Assembly (NCBI RefSeq): GCF_003234445.2
Contig: NZ_CP126269.1
Coordinates: forward strand, 2,480,001 to 2,544,000
Direction: 5' to 3'
Source: Curtobacterium sp. MCLR17_036
GTDB lineage: Bacteria > Actinomycetota > Actinomycetes > Actinomycetales > Microbacteriaceae
Length of the DNA stretch: 64,000 nucleotides
In this document: positions 38,087 to 46,626 of the stretch, one piece after another
Numbering within the stretch: position 1 is the first letter of the stretch
How the letters are laid out: each line of letters begins with the position of its first letter
Program-made: the position numbers and the translations under genes
Notes under the pieces: generated by a model
What the model was told of the DNA's origin: nothing
Database searches by the model: none
Seen by the model: the letters and a program-made list of their open reading frames with translations, nothing else

Positions 38087-40791
38087 CAGACACCGTCCTG
38101 GTGGAGAGCGGTCTCCTCGATGAACTGGGCGTTGAGGATCTCACGCACGACCGCCTCGCCGTAGCGACCGGCGACCGGGGCGCGACGCGCGGGCGGCGCG
38201 GTCCGCGGTGTGGCTGCCGCGGCGGGCTGCGCCGGAGCTGCCTGCGCCGGGGCTGCCTGCGCCGGAGAGGCTCGACCCGGCGCCTGCCGCGGGGGCGGGG
38301 ACGAGCCGGCGGCGGGGTCCGGGAAGGGGGCACCGTCGTCGTACGGTTCGTCGTCGAGCGGGTAGTCGTCGACCGGGACGCCGGGTGCGGCCGCCGGTGC
38401 GGTGCCCGTGGGCTGCCCGCCACCGGGCTGCGGCGCGGCGGCGGCGGTCGGCTGGCCCTGCGGTTCGACGACCTCGGCCGGGGCGACGGGTGCCGAGGCG
38501 GGCACGGTTCCGAAGGGTGCCGCCCAGCTCGGCTCGACCGACTCCGGCACGGCGTCGACGGTGGGGTCGGCCGCCGGGATCGTCGCGACGGCCCAGTCCG
38601 TGACCGGTGCCCCTGATGGCTGGGGAGCAGGAGCAGATGCAGGCGCGGACGCAGGAGTGGGTGCGGGAGCCTCCGGGTCCGGCGTCGGGGCCGTCCGACC
38701 CGGGGCGGACGAAGCGGCGGGCGCAGCGGCAGCAGGAGCCGGAGCCGCGGGTGCAGTGGCCTGGGGCGCGGCGGATGTCCCGGCCGGCGGCGCCGCGGGT
38801 GTCGGCGTGGTCTGCGGGGCAGGGGCCGGCGTGCTCGGCGTGGTCTGCGGGGCGGGGGCCGGCGCCGACTGCTGCTGCTGCTGCTGCTGACGAGGTTGCC
38901 CGGCACCGCCCGGACCACGCGCGACGAACTTCACGCGGAGCCCGATGACGTCCATGATCGCGGACCGCAGGAGCTCGCTGACGCTGTCCTCCGGGTCGGA
39001 CATCTCCTTGAAGGAGACCACGTCCTGCTGGCTCGGGAAGGTCAAGGTGAGCACGTCCTCGCGCAGCGCGGTGACCTGTGCCGTCACCACGACGGACCAC
39101 GCCGACCGCTTCGCACGCTGGACGTGCTCGACGATCTGCGGCCACGCGTCGCGCATCTGCTGGAACCCGACCGCACCCACGGGGCGGACGGCCGGCTCGT
39201 CGCCGATGGTGGTGCCCTGACCGGTCGACGAGGGACTGACCGGGCTGGCGGGGGTCGCTGACGTCGACCCGGTCTGCGCGGCTGGTGCCTCGGTCGGCGC
39301 CTGGGCCGGGATCGACGCCGTGCGCGCGCCGGTGGACTGCGACGGGCCGTCCGACGCAGCGGGTGCTTCGGGAGTGCTCGGCGCGACCGCGGCCCACGAC
39401 GCGGCGGCGTCCCGGGCGACCGCGCCGGCGTCGGCCTGCGGCGCGGCGGGAGCACCGGACGCAGCAGCCGGAGCAGCGGTCGGAGCAGGAGCAGCAGGAG
39501 CAGCGGTGCGCGTCGGCGCAGGAGCCGCGGCGGCCGGCTGCTCGCGTCGCGGCGCGGCCGGTGCGTCCGGCTGGGCGACGACGGGGGCCGCCGCGACGCT
39601 CGAGGTCGCCTGGTGACCACCGGCGTCGCCGACCCCCACCCGTCGTTCGAGCCGCTCCACGCGGGCCAGCGCACCGCGCTGGGTGTCGTCGGCCTCGGGC
39701 ACGAGCATGCGTGCCGTCATGAGCTCGAGGTGCAGGCGCGGCGAGGTCGCACCCGTCATCTCGGTGAGCGCCCGGTTCGCGATGTCCGCCCCGCGGGACA
39801 GACCCGTCGCGCCGAAGACGCCGGCCTGGCGGGTCATGGTGTCGAGCTCTTCCGGTGAGACCCCGCGCAGCACAGCCGCCGCGCTCTCGTTCGTCGCGGC
39901 GACGACGATGAGGTCGCGCAGCCGCTCGAGCAGGTCCTCGACGAAGCGCCGGGGGTCCTGCCCTGTCTGCACCACGCGGTCGATCGCGGCGAAGGCGGAA
40001 GCGGGGTCGGCCACGGCGAGCGCGTCGACGACGTCGTCGAGCAGGGCCGCGTCGGTGTACCCGAGCAGCGCGACGGCCCGCTCGTAGGCGATCGCGCCGT
40101 CCTCGCTGCCGGCCATCAGCTGGTCGAGCAGGGACAGGGTGTCGCGGACCGAACCGCCACCGGCGCGGACGACGAGCGGCAGCACGCCGGGGGCGACGCC
40201 CACCGACTCCTGCGTGCAGAGCTGCTCGACGTACTCGAGCATCGCCGCGGGCGGCACGAGCCGGAACGGGTAGTGGTGTGTGCGGGACCGGATCGTGCCG
40301 ATGACCTTCTCGGGCTCGGTCGTCGCGAAGATGAACTTGACGTGCTCCGGCGGCTCCTCGACCAGCTTGAGCAGCGCGTTGAACCCCTGCGGGGTGACCA
40401 TGTGCGCTTCGTCGAGGATGAAGATCTTGTAGCGGTCACGTGCCGGCGCGAAGACGGCGCGGTCGCGGAGGTCACGGGCGTCGTCGACACCGTTGTGGCT
40501 GGCGGCGTCGATCTCGATGACGTCGAGCGAGCCGCTGCCGTCGCGGGCGAGTTCGACGCAGCTCGGGCAGACACCGCAGGGGGTGTCGGTCGGACCCTCG
40601 GCACAGTTCAGGCAGCGCGCCAGGATGCGGGCCGAGGTCGTCTTCCCGCAGCCGCGCGGGCCGCTGAACAGGTAGGCGTGGTTCACACGGTTGGTCCGGA
40701 GCGCGGTGCGCAGCGGGTCGGTGACCTGCGACTGCCCGATGAGCTCGGCGAAGTTCTCGGGCCGGTAACGGCGATACAGGGCGGTGACCAC
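38086..40791 (-). CDS. dnaX: DNA polymerase III subunit gamma/tau
   Basis: A 901-residue clamp-loader ATPase. The AAA+ domain (1-~230) has Walker [10 protein letters not shown] (44-52), zinc cysteines at 60, 63, 72 and 75, Walker B FILDEAHM and the sensor SRC-type region. The clamp-loader collar extends to about residue 370. The remaining half is low complexity, rich in Ala/Pro/Gln with a Q7 run encoded by seven CAG repeats, and contains a small folded tau-type segment (about residues 520-600, [20 protein letters not shown]). Extra-long linkers are common in actinomycetes. The GTG start sits six bases after a TACCCT; the upstream in-frame ATG 32 codons earlier is unlikely. It precedes recR and follows the SRP RNA gene. 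Confidence 0.95.
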   Translation of the reverse strand: MVTALYRRYRPENFAELIGQSQVTDPLRTALRTNRVNHAYLFSGPRGCGKTTSARILARCLNCAEGPTDTPCGVCPSCVELARDGSGSLDVIEIDAASHNGVDDARDLRDRAVFAPARDRYKIFILDEAHMVTPQGFNALLKLVEEPPEHVKFIFATTEPEKVIGTIRSRTHHYPFRLVPPAAMLEYVEQLCTQESVGVAPGVLPLVVRAGGGSVRDTLSLLDQLMAGSEDGAIAYERAVALLGYTDAALLDDVVDALAVADPASAFAAIDRVVQTGQDPRRFVEDLLERLRDLIVVAATNESAAAVLRGVSPEELDTMTRQAGVFGATGLSRGADIANRALTEMTGATSPRLHLELMTARMLVPEADDTQRGALARVERLERRVGVGDAGGHQATSSVAAAPVVAQPDAPAAPRREQPAAAAPAPTRTAAPAAPAPTAAPAAASGAPAAPQADAGAVARDAAASWAAVAPSTPEAPAASDGPSQSTGARTASIPAQAPTEAPAAQTGSTSATPASPVSPSSTGQGTTIGDEPAVRPVGAVGFQQMRDAWPQIVEHVQRAKRSAWSVVVTAQVTALREDVLTLTFPSQQDVVSFKEMSDPEDSVSELLRSAIMDVIGLRVKFVARGPGGAGQPRQQQQQQQSAPAPAPQTTPSTPAPAPQTTPTPAAPPAGTSAAPQATAPAAPAPAAAAPAASSAPGRTAPTPDPEAPAPTPASAPASAPAPQPSGAPVTDWAVATIPAADPTVDAVPESVEPSWAAPFGTVPASAPVAPAEVVEPQGQPTAAAAPQPGGGQPTGTAPAAAPGVPVDDYPLDDEPYDDGAPFPDPAAGSSPPPRQAPGRASPAQAAPAQAAPAQPAAAATPRTAPPARRAPVAGRYGEAVVREILNAQFIEETALHQDGV

Positions 40792-40797
40792 GCAGCA

Positions 40798-40803
40798 AGG
40801 GTA
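40798..40803 (-). promoter_or_regulatory. Putative -10 element (TACCCT) of dnaX, leaderless spacing
   Basis: TACCCT on the minus strand is six bases from the dnaX GTG. The same bases belong to a 17-base stretch that is an inverted copy of part of the SRP RNA (see 41031-41047). Confidence 0.5.
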
Positions 40804-40932
40804 GCCGGGACGGCCGACACCCGCGTGCCCGTCCACAGGCGCGAGCGCGAGTCCGACCGGCGACGCGGAAACTCCGCACCGACGCACACACGAGACGAGC
40901 GCGGCTCCGGTCTCCCCTACCGCCGGAGGCGC

Positions 40933-40951
40933 GAAGACTCCTCACGCACCC
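40933..40951. repeat. 19-bp partial copy of the SRP RNA 3' arm
   Basis: GAAGACTCCTCACGCACCC occurs here and again, unchanged, at 41002-41020, where it forms the 3' half of the terminal stem of the SRP RNA. The copies are 69 bp apart, direct repeats. Confidence 0.75.
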
Positions 40952-41000
40952 CCGCACGAGTTGAGCGCAGCCCAGGTCACCGGTTGCTCCCCCGGGAACG

Positions 41001-41092
41001 AGAAGACTCCTCACGCACCCGCCAGAGCCCGGTTACCCTTGCTGCGTTTCCGCCCTGGGGGAGTTGGCCTGGATGGCGTCACGTGAGGAGCC
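41001..41092 (-). ncRNA. ffs: Signal recognition particle RNA, small bacterial (4.5S) type
   Basis: On the minus strand GGCTCCTCACG at the 5' end pairs with CGTGAGGAGTC at the 3' end, closing a single long hairpin. Its tip carries the universal SRP core: CCAGGGCGGAAACGCAGCAAGGGTAACC in two adjacent parts (asymmetric loop, GGAA tetraloop, AGCA). The RNA recruits the SRP protein Ffh to signal peptides. A TAGACT on the minus strand (41100-41105) puts the start at G41092, the first base of the stem. Size is about 90 nt, the short type with only helix 8. It lies directly before dnaX, a common location in Gram-positive bacteria. Confidence 0.92.
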
Positions 41093-41132
41093 GCAGAGCA
41101 GTCTACCGGATGGCAGGAGCAGGATCGGACAC

Positions 41133-41807
41133 ATGAAGATCGCCATCGCCGGAGGACACGGCCAGATCGCCCTGCTCCTCGCCCACCAGCTCACCGACGC
41201 CGGCCACGACGTCCTGTCCATCGTCCGGAACCCCGCGCACGTCTCCGACGTCGAGCAGCAGGGTGCCCGGGCGATCGTGGCGGACCTGGAGCAGCTCGGC
41301 GACGACGAGCTCGCGCTGCGGCTGCGCGGTGTCGACGCCGTGGTGTTCGCGGCCGGTGCCGGCCCGGGCAGCGGCGCCGAGCGCAAGCTGTCCGTCGACC
41401 GCGACGCCGCGATCCTGCTCGCTGATGCCGCTGAGCGGATGGGCATCGAGCGGTACGTCATGGTGTCGGCGATGGCGGCGGACACGTACGACCCGGAGCT
41501 CGCGGTCGTGCCGGCGAAGGACGACGACGCGGTGTTCCAGGTCTACCTGCGGGCCAAGGCCGAGGCGGACGCGAACCTGCGGGCGCGCAGCATGCGATGG
41601 ACGATCGTCCGGCCGGGCGCACTCGTGGACACCCCGCCGCAGGGCACCGTGGACGTCGGTCGAACGGTCCCTCGCGGGTCGATCACGCGGGCGGACGTCG
41701 CGACCGTCGTGCTGCACGCGCTGCTCGACGACACCGCGGTCGGCGTGCAGTTCGAGGTCACGAACGGCAGTACCCCGATCCCCGCGGCACTCGACGCCCT
41801 GCGCTGA
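41133..41807 (+). CDS. NAD(P)-binding (atypical SDR) protein
   Basis: A 224-residue Rossmann-fold protein of the NAD(P)H-binding/NmrA-like atypical short-chain dehydrogenase group. The dinucleotide motif IAGGHGQIALLLA (4-15) starts the protein and the YVMVSAMAAD block replaces the Ser/Tyr catalytic region. The family includes YwnB/SDR_a5 epimerase-like proteins with unknown substrates. ATG with AGGA and spacing of 8; the promoter region is shared with ffs on the other strand. Ends 28 bases before a terminator hairpin. Enzyme activity cannot be read from sequence. Confidence 0.85.
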   Translation: MKIAIAGGHGQIALLLAHQLTDAGHDVLSIVRNPAHVSDVEQQGARAIVADLEQLGDDELALRLRGVDAVVFAAGAGPGSGAERKLSVDRDAAILLADAAERMGIERYVMVSAMAADTYDPELAVVPAKDDDAVFQVYLRAKAEADANLRARSMRWTIVRPGALVDTPPQGTVDVGRTVPRGSITRADVATVVLHALLDDTAVGVQFEVTNGSTPIPAALDALR

Positions 41808-41834
41808 CCCTCCGGCCGCGCCCCGCTGTGGTCA

Positions 41835-41860
41835 TCGCGCCCCGCTGAGTCGGGGCGCGA
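41835..41860 (+). terminator. Terminator hairpin after the NAD(P)-binding protein
   Basis: TCGCGCCCCG and CGGGGCGCGA form a perfect 10-bp stem with a six-base loop (CTGAGT). Confidence 0.7.
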
Positions 41861-41888
41861 CGACCGTACCGGGGCGCGAAGCGCCCGC

Positions 41889-41968
41889 ACGGCCGAGCGA
41901 CGCCACGGCCGAGCGACGCCACGGCGAAGCGACGGCACGGCGGAGCAACGGCACGGCGCGGCACCGCG
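41889..41968. repeat. Five tandem 16-bp repeats (ACGGCCGAGCGACGCC type)
   Basis: Units start at 41889, 41905, 41921, 41937 and 41953. The first two are identical; later ones drift (ACGGCGAAGCGACGGC and so on). The array lies between the terminator and the ackA stop and is not in a credible gene. Confidence 0.8.
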
Positions 41969-42000
41969 AAGCGGCGCCCGCCGGGGCGGCCGCGCCGGTG

Positions 42001-43197
42001 TCAGAGCGCGACCGCAGCCGACTGCCGGGCGATCTCGAGCTCCTCGTTCGTCGGGATGACGAGCACCGCGACACGTGAGGTGTCCGTGGAGACGACCCGG
42101 GCCTCCCGTGAGTGCAGCTCGTTCCGGTCGTCGTCGATCTCGATGCCCAGGTGCTCGAGTCCGGCGAGCACGCGGCGGCGCAGCAGCGCGTTGTTCTCGC
42201 CGACGCCCGCGGTGAAGACGACCGCGTCGAGTCCGCCGAGCTGCGCCGTGTAGGCGCCCACGTACCGGCGGATGCGGTGCCGGTACACGGCGAGCGCCGA
42301 CTCGGCGACCTCGTCACCGTTCAGCGCCGCCTCCTGCACGTCGCGCATGTCGCCGTTGCCGGTCAGGCCGAGCAGGCCGGACTCCTTGTTGAGCATCGTG
42401 TCGAGCTCGTCGAAGGACAGCCCGGCCTCGCGGTGCAGGTGGATGAGCACGGCGGGGTCGAGGTCGCCGGAGCGGGTGCCCATGACGAGCCCCTCGAGCG
42501 GGGTGAGCCCCATCGAGGTCTCGATCGACCGCCCGCCGTCGATCGCCGCTGCCGACGCGCCGTTGCCGAGGTGCAGCACGATGGTCTTCAGCTCGGACAG
42601 CGGGCGGTCGAGGAACACGGCTGCCTGCTCGGAGACGTACTTGTGGCTCGTGCCGTGCATGCCGTAGCGGCGCACCCGGTGCTTCGCGGCGAGGTCCGCC
42701 GGGATCGCGTACGTGTACGCCTCCGGAGGCATCGTCTGGTGGAACGCGGTGTCGAACACGGCGACCTGCGCGACGTCCGGGAACACCTGCTTCGCGGCCC
42801 GGATCCCCTCGAGGTTCGCGGGGTTGTGCAGCGGCGCGAGGCTGCTCAGCTGTTCGATCTGCTGCTCGACCTCGTCCGTGACGACCGTGGCGCGGTCGAA
42901 GTCGGTGCCGCCGTGCACGACCCGGTGGCCGACGACGGCGGGCGGGTGCTCGTCGAACGACGGGCCGACCGTGCCGAACGCGTCGATCATCGCCTGGAAC
43001 CCGGCGGCGTGGTCGGGCACGGACGCCGAGTCGTTCGACGACGACTCCCCCGTCAGCGCGTTGGTGTGCTTCCAGGCGCCGGACGACTCGCCGATGCGCT
43101 CGACGAGTCCGGAGGCGAGCGTGCGCTCGCCCTCGAGCTCGATGAGCTGGTACTTGAACGAGCTCGATCCGGAGTTGACGACGAGGGCTGCGGTCAC
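42001..43197 (-). CDS. ackA: Acetate kinase
   Basis: A 398-residue kinase that interconverts acetyl phosphate and acetate with ATP formation. Family blocks are intact: VVNSGSSSFKYQL (residue 6 on, with Asn7), VGHRVVHGG, FDTAFHQTMP, HLGNGAS, MGLTPLEGLVMGTRSGD and the C-terminal FTAGVGENNALLR. GTG start with only a weak GAGAAAG upstream. It follows pta by 50 bases, a spacer holding one copy of the GGNCGGGAGGCRCGG element. The pair runs overflow or anaerobic acetate production and is reversible at high acetate. Confidence 0.96.
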   Translation of the reverse strand: MTAALVVNSGSSSFKYQLIELEGERTLASGLVERIGESSGAWKHTNALTGESSSNDSASVPDHAAGFQAMIDAFGTVGPSFDEHPPAVVGHRVVHGGTDFDRATVVTDEVEQQIEQLSSLAPLHNPANLEGIRAAKQVFPDVAQVAVFDTAFHQTMPPEAYTYAIPADLAAKHRVRRYGMHGTSHKYVSEQAAVFLDRPLSELKTIVLHLGNGASAAAIDGGRSIETSMGLTPLEGLVMGTRSGDLDPAVLIHLHREAGLSFDELDTMLNKESGLLGLTGNGDMRDVQEAALNGDEVAESALAVYRHRIRRYVGAYTAQLGGLDAVVFTAGVGENNALLRRRVLAGLEHLGIEIDDDRNELHSREARVVSTDTSRVAVLVIPTNEELEIARQSAAVAL

Positions 43198-43217
43198 GGG
43201 GGGTCACTTTCTCTGTC

Positions 43218-43232
43218 GGACGGGAGGCACGG
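43218..43232. repeat. GGNCGGGAGGCRCGG dispersed element in the pta-ackA spacer
   Basis: GGACGGGAGGCACGG. Matching 15-base copies occur at 20346-20360 (reverse), 27869-27883 and 27896-27910 (facing each other), 54261-54275 and 62025-62039 (reverse), all in spacers. Confidence 0.6.
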
Positions 43233-43247
43233 CGTGCGTCGCGCGGG

Positions 43248-45356
43248 TCAGGCCGCGTCGGTCGCGGTGCCGGCCTGGATCGCGGTGATCGCGACGGTGT
43301 TCACGATGTCGCCGACGAGCGCGCCGCGGGACAGGTCGTTGATCGGCTTGCGCAGGCCCTGCAGGACCGGGCCGATCGCGACCGCGCCGGCCGAACGCTG
43401 CACGGCCTTGTAGGTGTTGTTGCCGGTGTTCAGGTCGGGGAAGACGAAGACCGTCGCCCGGCCCGCGACCGGGGAGTCCGGCATCTTCGTCGACGCGACC
43501 GTGGGGTCGGCGGCGGCGTCGTACTGGATCGGACCCTCGACGAGCAGGTCGGGGCGGCGCTCCCGCACGAACGCGGTGCCGGCACGGACCTTGTCGACGT
43601 CGGCGCCGGAGCCGCTGTCGCCCGTCGAGTAGCTGAGCATCGCCACGCGGGGGTCGATGCCGAACTGGGTCGCGGTCTCGGCGGACGAGATCGCGATGTC
43701 GGCAAGCTGCTCGCTCGTCGGGTCGGGGATGACGGCGCAGTCGCCGTAGACGAGCACCCGGTCGGCGAGCGCCATGAGGAAGACGCTCGACACGATCGAC
43801 GTGTCCGGGCGGGTCTTGATGATCTCGAACGACGGGCGGATGGTGTGCGCGGTGGTGTGCTTCGCGCCGGAGACCATGCCGTCGGCCAGGCCGAGCTGCA
43901 CCATCATCGTGCCGAAGTACGACACGTCGGTCACGGTGTCGCGGGCGAGCTCGATCGACATCCCCTTGTGGGCGCGGAGCCGGGTGTACTCCTCGGCGAA
44001 GCGCTCCCGCAGCTCGGGGTCGAACGGGGACACCAGGTGCGCGGCCTCGAGGTCGAGGCCGAGCTCGGTGGCCCGGGTGCGGATCGCGGCGGGCTCGCCG
44101 AGGATCGTCAGCTCGCAGACCTGGCGCTGCAGCAGGGTCGACGCCGCGCGCAGGATCCGGTCGTCCTCGCCCTCCGGCAGGACGATGTGCTTGCCGTACC
44201 CGCGGGCCCGGTCGAGCAGGCCGTGCTCGAACATGAGCGGGGTGACGACGCCGGACGGCGCGAGCTGCAGGCGGTCGCGGAGCACCTCGGCGTCGACGTG
44301 CTGCTCGAACAGCGCCAGCGCGAGGTCGGCCTTGCGGGGCGAGTCCGCCGCCAGGCGGCCGCGCGTCTGCGTGATGCGCAGGGCGGTGTCGTAGGTGCCG
44401 AGGTCGTTCTGTGCGATCGGCAGCGAGCTCGACAGCCCCTCGAGCAGTCGGGACACCTGCGGCGCGATCTCGAACCCGCCGTTCAGGATGACCCCGGCCA
44501 GGCTCGGGAACGTCTCGGACTGGTTCGCGAGCAGGGTCGCGATGAGTACGTCGCTGCGGTCGCCGGGGACCACGACGATGCCGCCCTCGATGAGGCGGGG
44601 CAGCACGTTCTCCATGCTCATGCCGGCGACGACGGTGCCGAGGGCCTCGCGGTCGAGCAGTGCCTCGTCGCCGCGGACCAAGGTCGCACCGGTCGTCTCG
44701 AGCAGCGCGCGGACGGTCGGCGCGACCAGCACGCGGTCCTCCGGGATCGCCCACACGACGACGTCCGGGTGGTCGTCGTGCACGGCACGCTCGACGCTCG
44801 CCACGACGGCGGGCAGGGCGTCGGGGTCGGCCCGGTTGACGACGACGCCGAGCAGCTGCGCGTGCGCCGCGCGGAGCTCGCTCGTGGTGACGTCGGCGAC
44901 CTGCGCCATGTCCTCCGGCGTGCGTGCGCCGCGCTCGGCGGCGTCGCGGCCTCCGAGCACGAGCAGGACGGGTGCGCCGAGGTTCGCGGCGACCTTCGCG
45001 TTGAACGACAGCTCGGTGGGACTGCCGACGTCGGTGTAGTCCGACCCGAGGACGACGACGGCGTCGCACTGCCGCTCGACCTGCGCGAAGCGGCTGACGA
45101 TCGTGCCGAGCGCCGCCTCGGGGTCCGCGTGCACGTCGTCGTAGGTGACGCCGACCGCGTCGTCGTACGAGATCCCGACCGCGGTGTGCTGCAGGAGCAG
45201 TTCGAGCACGTAGTCCGGCTCGTCGACCGACCGGGCGACGGGGCGGAAGACACCGACCCGACCGACGGATCGCGCGAGGGTCTCGAGGACACCGAGGGCG
45301 ACGGTGCTCTTGCCCGTGTGTCCTTCTGCTGACGTGATGTAGATGCGGGTCGACAC
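43248..45356 (-). CDS. pta: Phosphate acetyltransferase
   Basis: A 702-residue enzyme that converts acetyl-CoA and phosphate to acetyl phosphate. It is the long form: an N-terminal P-loop region of BioD/cobyric-acid type (TSAEGHTGKSTVALG), a central DRTGG-type domain (about 200-330) and the C-terminal PTA_PTB catalytic domain (about 370-700; GAKHTTAHTIRPSFEIIKT, VFVFPDLNTGNNTYKAVQRSAG). The chosen GTG (MSTRIYITSAEG) follows TACCCT by seven bases; an upstream GTG/ATG would add an unlikely leader. First gene of pta-ackA. Confidence 0.95.
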   Translation of the reverse strand: MSTRIYITSAEGHTGKSTVALGVLETLARSVGRVGVFRPVARSVDEPDYVLELLLQHTAVGISYDDAVGVTYDDVHADPEAALGTIVSRFAQVERQCDAVVVLGSDYTDVGSPTELSFNAKVAANLGAPVLLVLGGRDAAERGARTPEDMAQVADVTTSELRAAHAQLLGVVVNRADPDALPAVVASVERAVHDDHPDVVVWAIPEDRVLVAPTVRALLETTGATLVRGDEALLDREALGTVVAGMSMENVLPRLIEGGIVVVPGDRSDVLIATLLANQSETFPSLAGVILNGGFEIAPQVSRLLEGLSSSLPIAQNDLGTYDTALRITQTRGRLAADSPRKADLALALFEQHVDAEVLRDRLQLAPSGVVTPLMFEHGLLDRARGYGKHIVLPEGEDDRILRAASTLLQRQVCELTILGEPAAIRTRATELGLDLEAAHLVSPFDPELRERFAEEYTRLRAHKGMSIELARDTVTDVSYFGTMMVQLGLADGMVSGAKHTTAHTIRPSFEIIKTRPDTSIVSSVFLMALADRVLVYGDCAVIPDPTSEQLADIAISSAETATQFGIDPRVAMLSYSTGDSGSGADVDKVRAGTAFVRERRPDLLVEGPIQYDAAADPTVASTKMPDSPVAGRATVFVFPDLNTGNNTYKAVQRSAGAVAIGPVLQGLRKPINDLSRGALVGDIVNTVAITAIQAGTATDAA

Positions 45357-45363
45357 GTCCCTC

Positions 45364-45369
45364 AGGGTA
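45364..45369 (-). promoter_or_regulatory. Putative -10 element (TACCCT) of pta, leaderless spacing
   Basis: TACCCT on the minus strand is seven bases from the pta GTG. Confidence 0.55.
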
Positions 45370-45478
45370 GTCGTCGGACACGTCACGACGACTGGGAGGA
45401 GCGCTCCCGCGACACGCGGTCGTGAGCACCCTCGAAGAACCTGTAGCATTGGGTGTCGCCGTCGCGAGACGGTGCCCA

Positions 45479-45566
45479 GGAGAATTCGCCTAGTGGCCTA
45501 TGGCGCACGCTTGGAAAGCGTGTTGGGTGCAAGCCCTCGGGGGTTCGAATCCCCCATTCTCCGCCA
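45479..45566 (+). tRNA. tRNA-Ser (anticodon GGA)
   Basis: Class II tRNA with a long variable arm. Acceptor GGAGAAT pairs with ATTCTCC; anticodon stem ACGCT/AGCGT with loop TTGGAAA gives GGA; variable arm about GTTGGGTGCAAGCCCTC; T arm GGGGGTTCGAATCCCCC; discriminator G and encoded CCA. It reads TCC/TCT. Confidence 0.96.
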
Positions 45567-45611
45567 GAGCAAGCAGGAACGACTGCGAGCTGGAACGCCT
45601 GCAAGCACGGT

Positions 45612-45645
45612 CGAAGGGCCCGCGTCACGAGACGCGGGCCCTTCG
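45612..45645 (+). terminator. Terminator hairpin of tRNA-Ser
   Basis: A perfect 15-bp stem (CGAAGGGCCCGCGTC / GACGCGGGCCCTTCG) with loop ACGA lies 46 bases after the tRNA. The stretch 45646-45891 holds only a possible -10 (TATGCT, 45769-45774) for the next gene. Confidence 0.75.
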
Positions 45646-45891
45646 TCGTCCGGCCCGGCAGCACTGGTCCCCCACCTGGCCGACGACGCTGTGCCCTGTC
45701 GGAGGAGTCTTCCTCGGAAAACGGATCGAAGGGGTGGAACGGGCTGTCCCCGGCGACCCTCGGTCACCTATGCTGACCCGAGCGGACGGCTCCGGGACGA
45801 GTCGACCGCGGTGCACCGAGCGGCAGGGGCGTCGCTCGGAGGGCGGCTTCGTCGGCGTGCCCGCCGCACCCGAGGGGACGAGGAGATGCGC

Positions 45892-46536
45892 ATGGGGGAC
45901 ACGACCGTGCCCGTGACACCGAGCCTGCGGGCCGACGTGTACGACGTGGTCCTGCGCCCGCGCCGGTCGCTCGTCCGGTCCACCGCCCTGAGCATCGTCT
46001 TCTCCGCCGTCCCCCTTGCCGTCGCCCTGCTCTGGGTCTCGTTCCCGTTCCGCGGGTGGACCGTGGCCGCCGCCGCCGTCCTGGCGGTCGTCGTGGTCGT
46101 CGCCGTGGCCTTCGTCCGGCTCAGCACGGCCTACATCGGCATCGACCCCGAGGGGCTGACGATCCGCGGTGTGGTCACCCCGCACCGCCGGGTCCCCCGC
46201 GACCGCGTGCACAGCCTCGTGCTCGCCACGACGTTCGGCGCCTCCGTCGACCGGACGACCCGGGAACTCGTGGCGTTCGACGCGTCGGGGACGCACCTGT
46301 TCCGCATCCGCGCCGACGTGTGGGGCGACCGCGGCCTCGAGCAGGTGGTCGACGCCCTCGGCGTCCAGGTCCTCGACGAACCCCGACCCGTCCCCGCCAG
46401 GGCGTTCGCCAAGCGCTTCCCGTCGAGCCGTGCCTGGTACGAGCAGCGCGGGGCGCACGTCGTCGTCGGCGGACTCGCGGCCGTGGTCGTCGCCGCCCTG
46501 CTCTTCATCGAGACGAACGGGCTGCTCGGTGCCTGA
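45892..46536 (+). CDS. Membrane protein with PH-like (YdbT/DUF2244-type) domain
   Basis: A 214-residue protein with two close transmembrane helices (about 30-80), a soluble pleckstrin-homology-like beta domain (about 85-150: GIDPEGLTIRGVVTPHRRVPRDRVHSLV, LVAFDASGTHLFRIRADVW) and a C-terminal hydrophobic helix. This is the layout of bacterial PH-domain membrane proteins; none has a firm function. The ATG at this position has GGAG six bases upstream; an ATG two codons earlier is an alternative. It is alone after tRNA-Ser. Confidence 0.75.
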   Translation: MGDTTVPVTPSLRADVYDVVLRPRRSLVRSTALSIVFSAVPLAVALLWVSFPFRGWTVAAAAVLAVVVVVAVAFVRLSTAYIGIDPEGLTIRGVVTPHRRVPRDRVHSLVLATTFGASVDRTTRELVAFDASGTHLFRIRADVWGDRGLEQVVDALGVQVLDEPRPVPARAFAKRFPSSRAWYEQRGAHVVVGGLAAVVVAALLFIETNGLLGA

Positions 46537-46626
46537 CCCCGGCGCCTGACTCCGGCGCCTCGCACCGGCGCCTGACTCCCGTGCCCGGCGCCTGATCCCG
46601 GCCCGGGCGCGCCGGTCCGGCCGCGC

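Noticed and set aside
41889..41968. CRISPR array
   Set aside because: The 16-base units have no spacers between them, are degenerate, and no cas gene is nearby.
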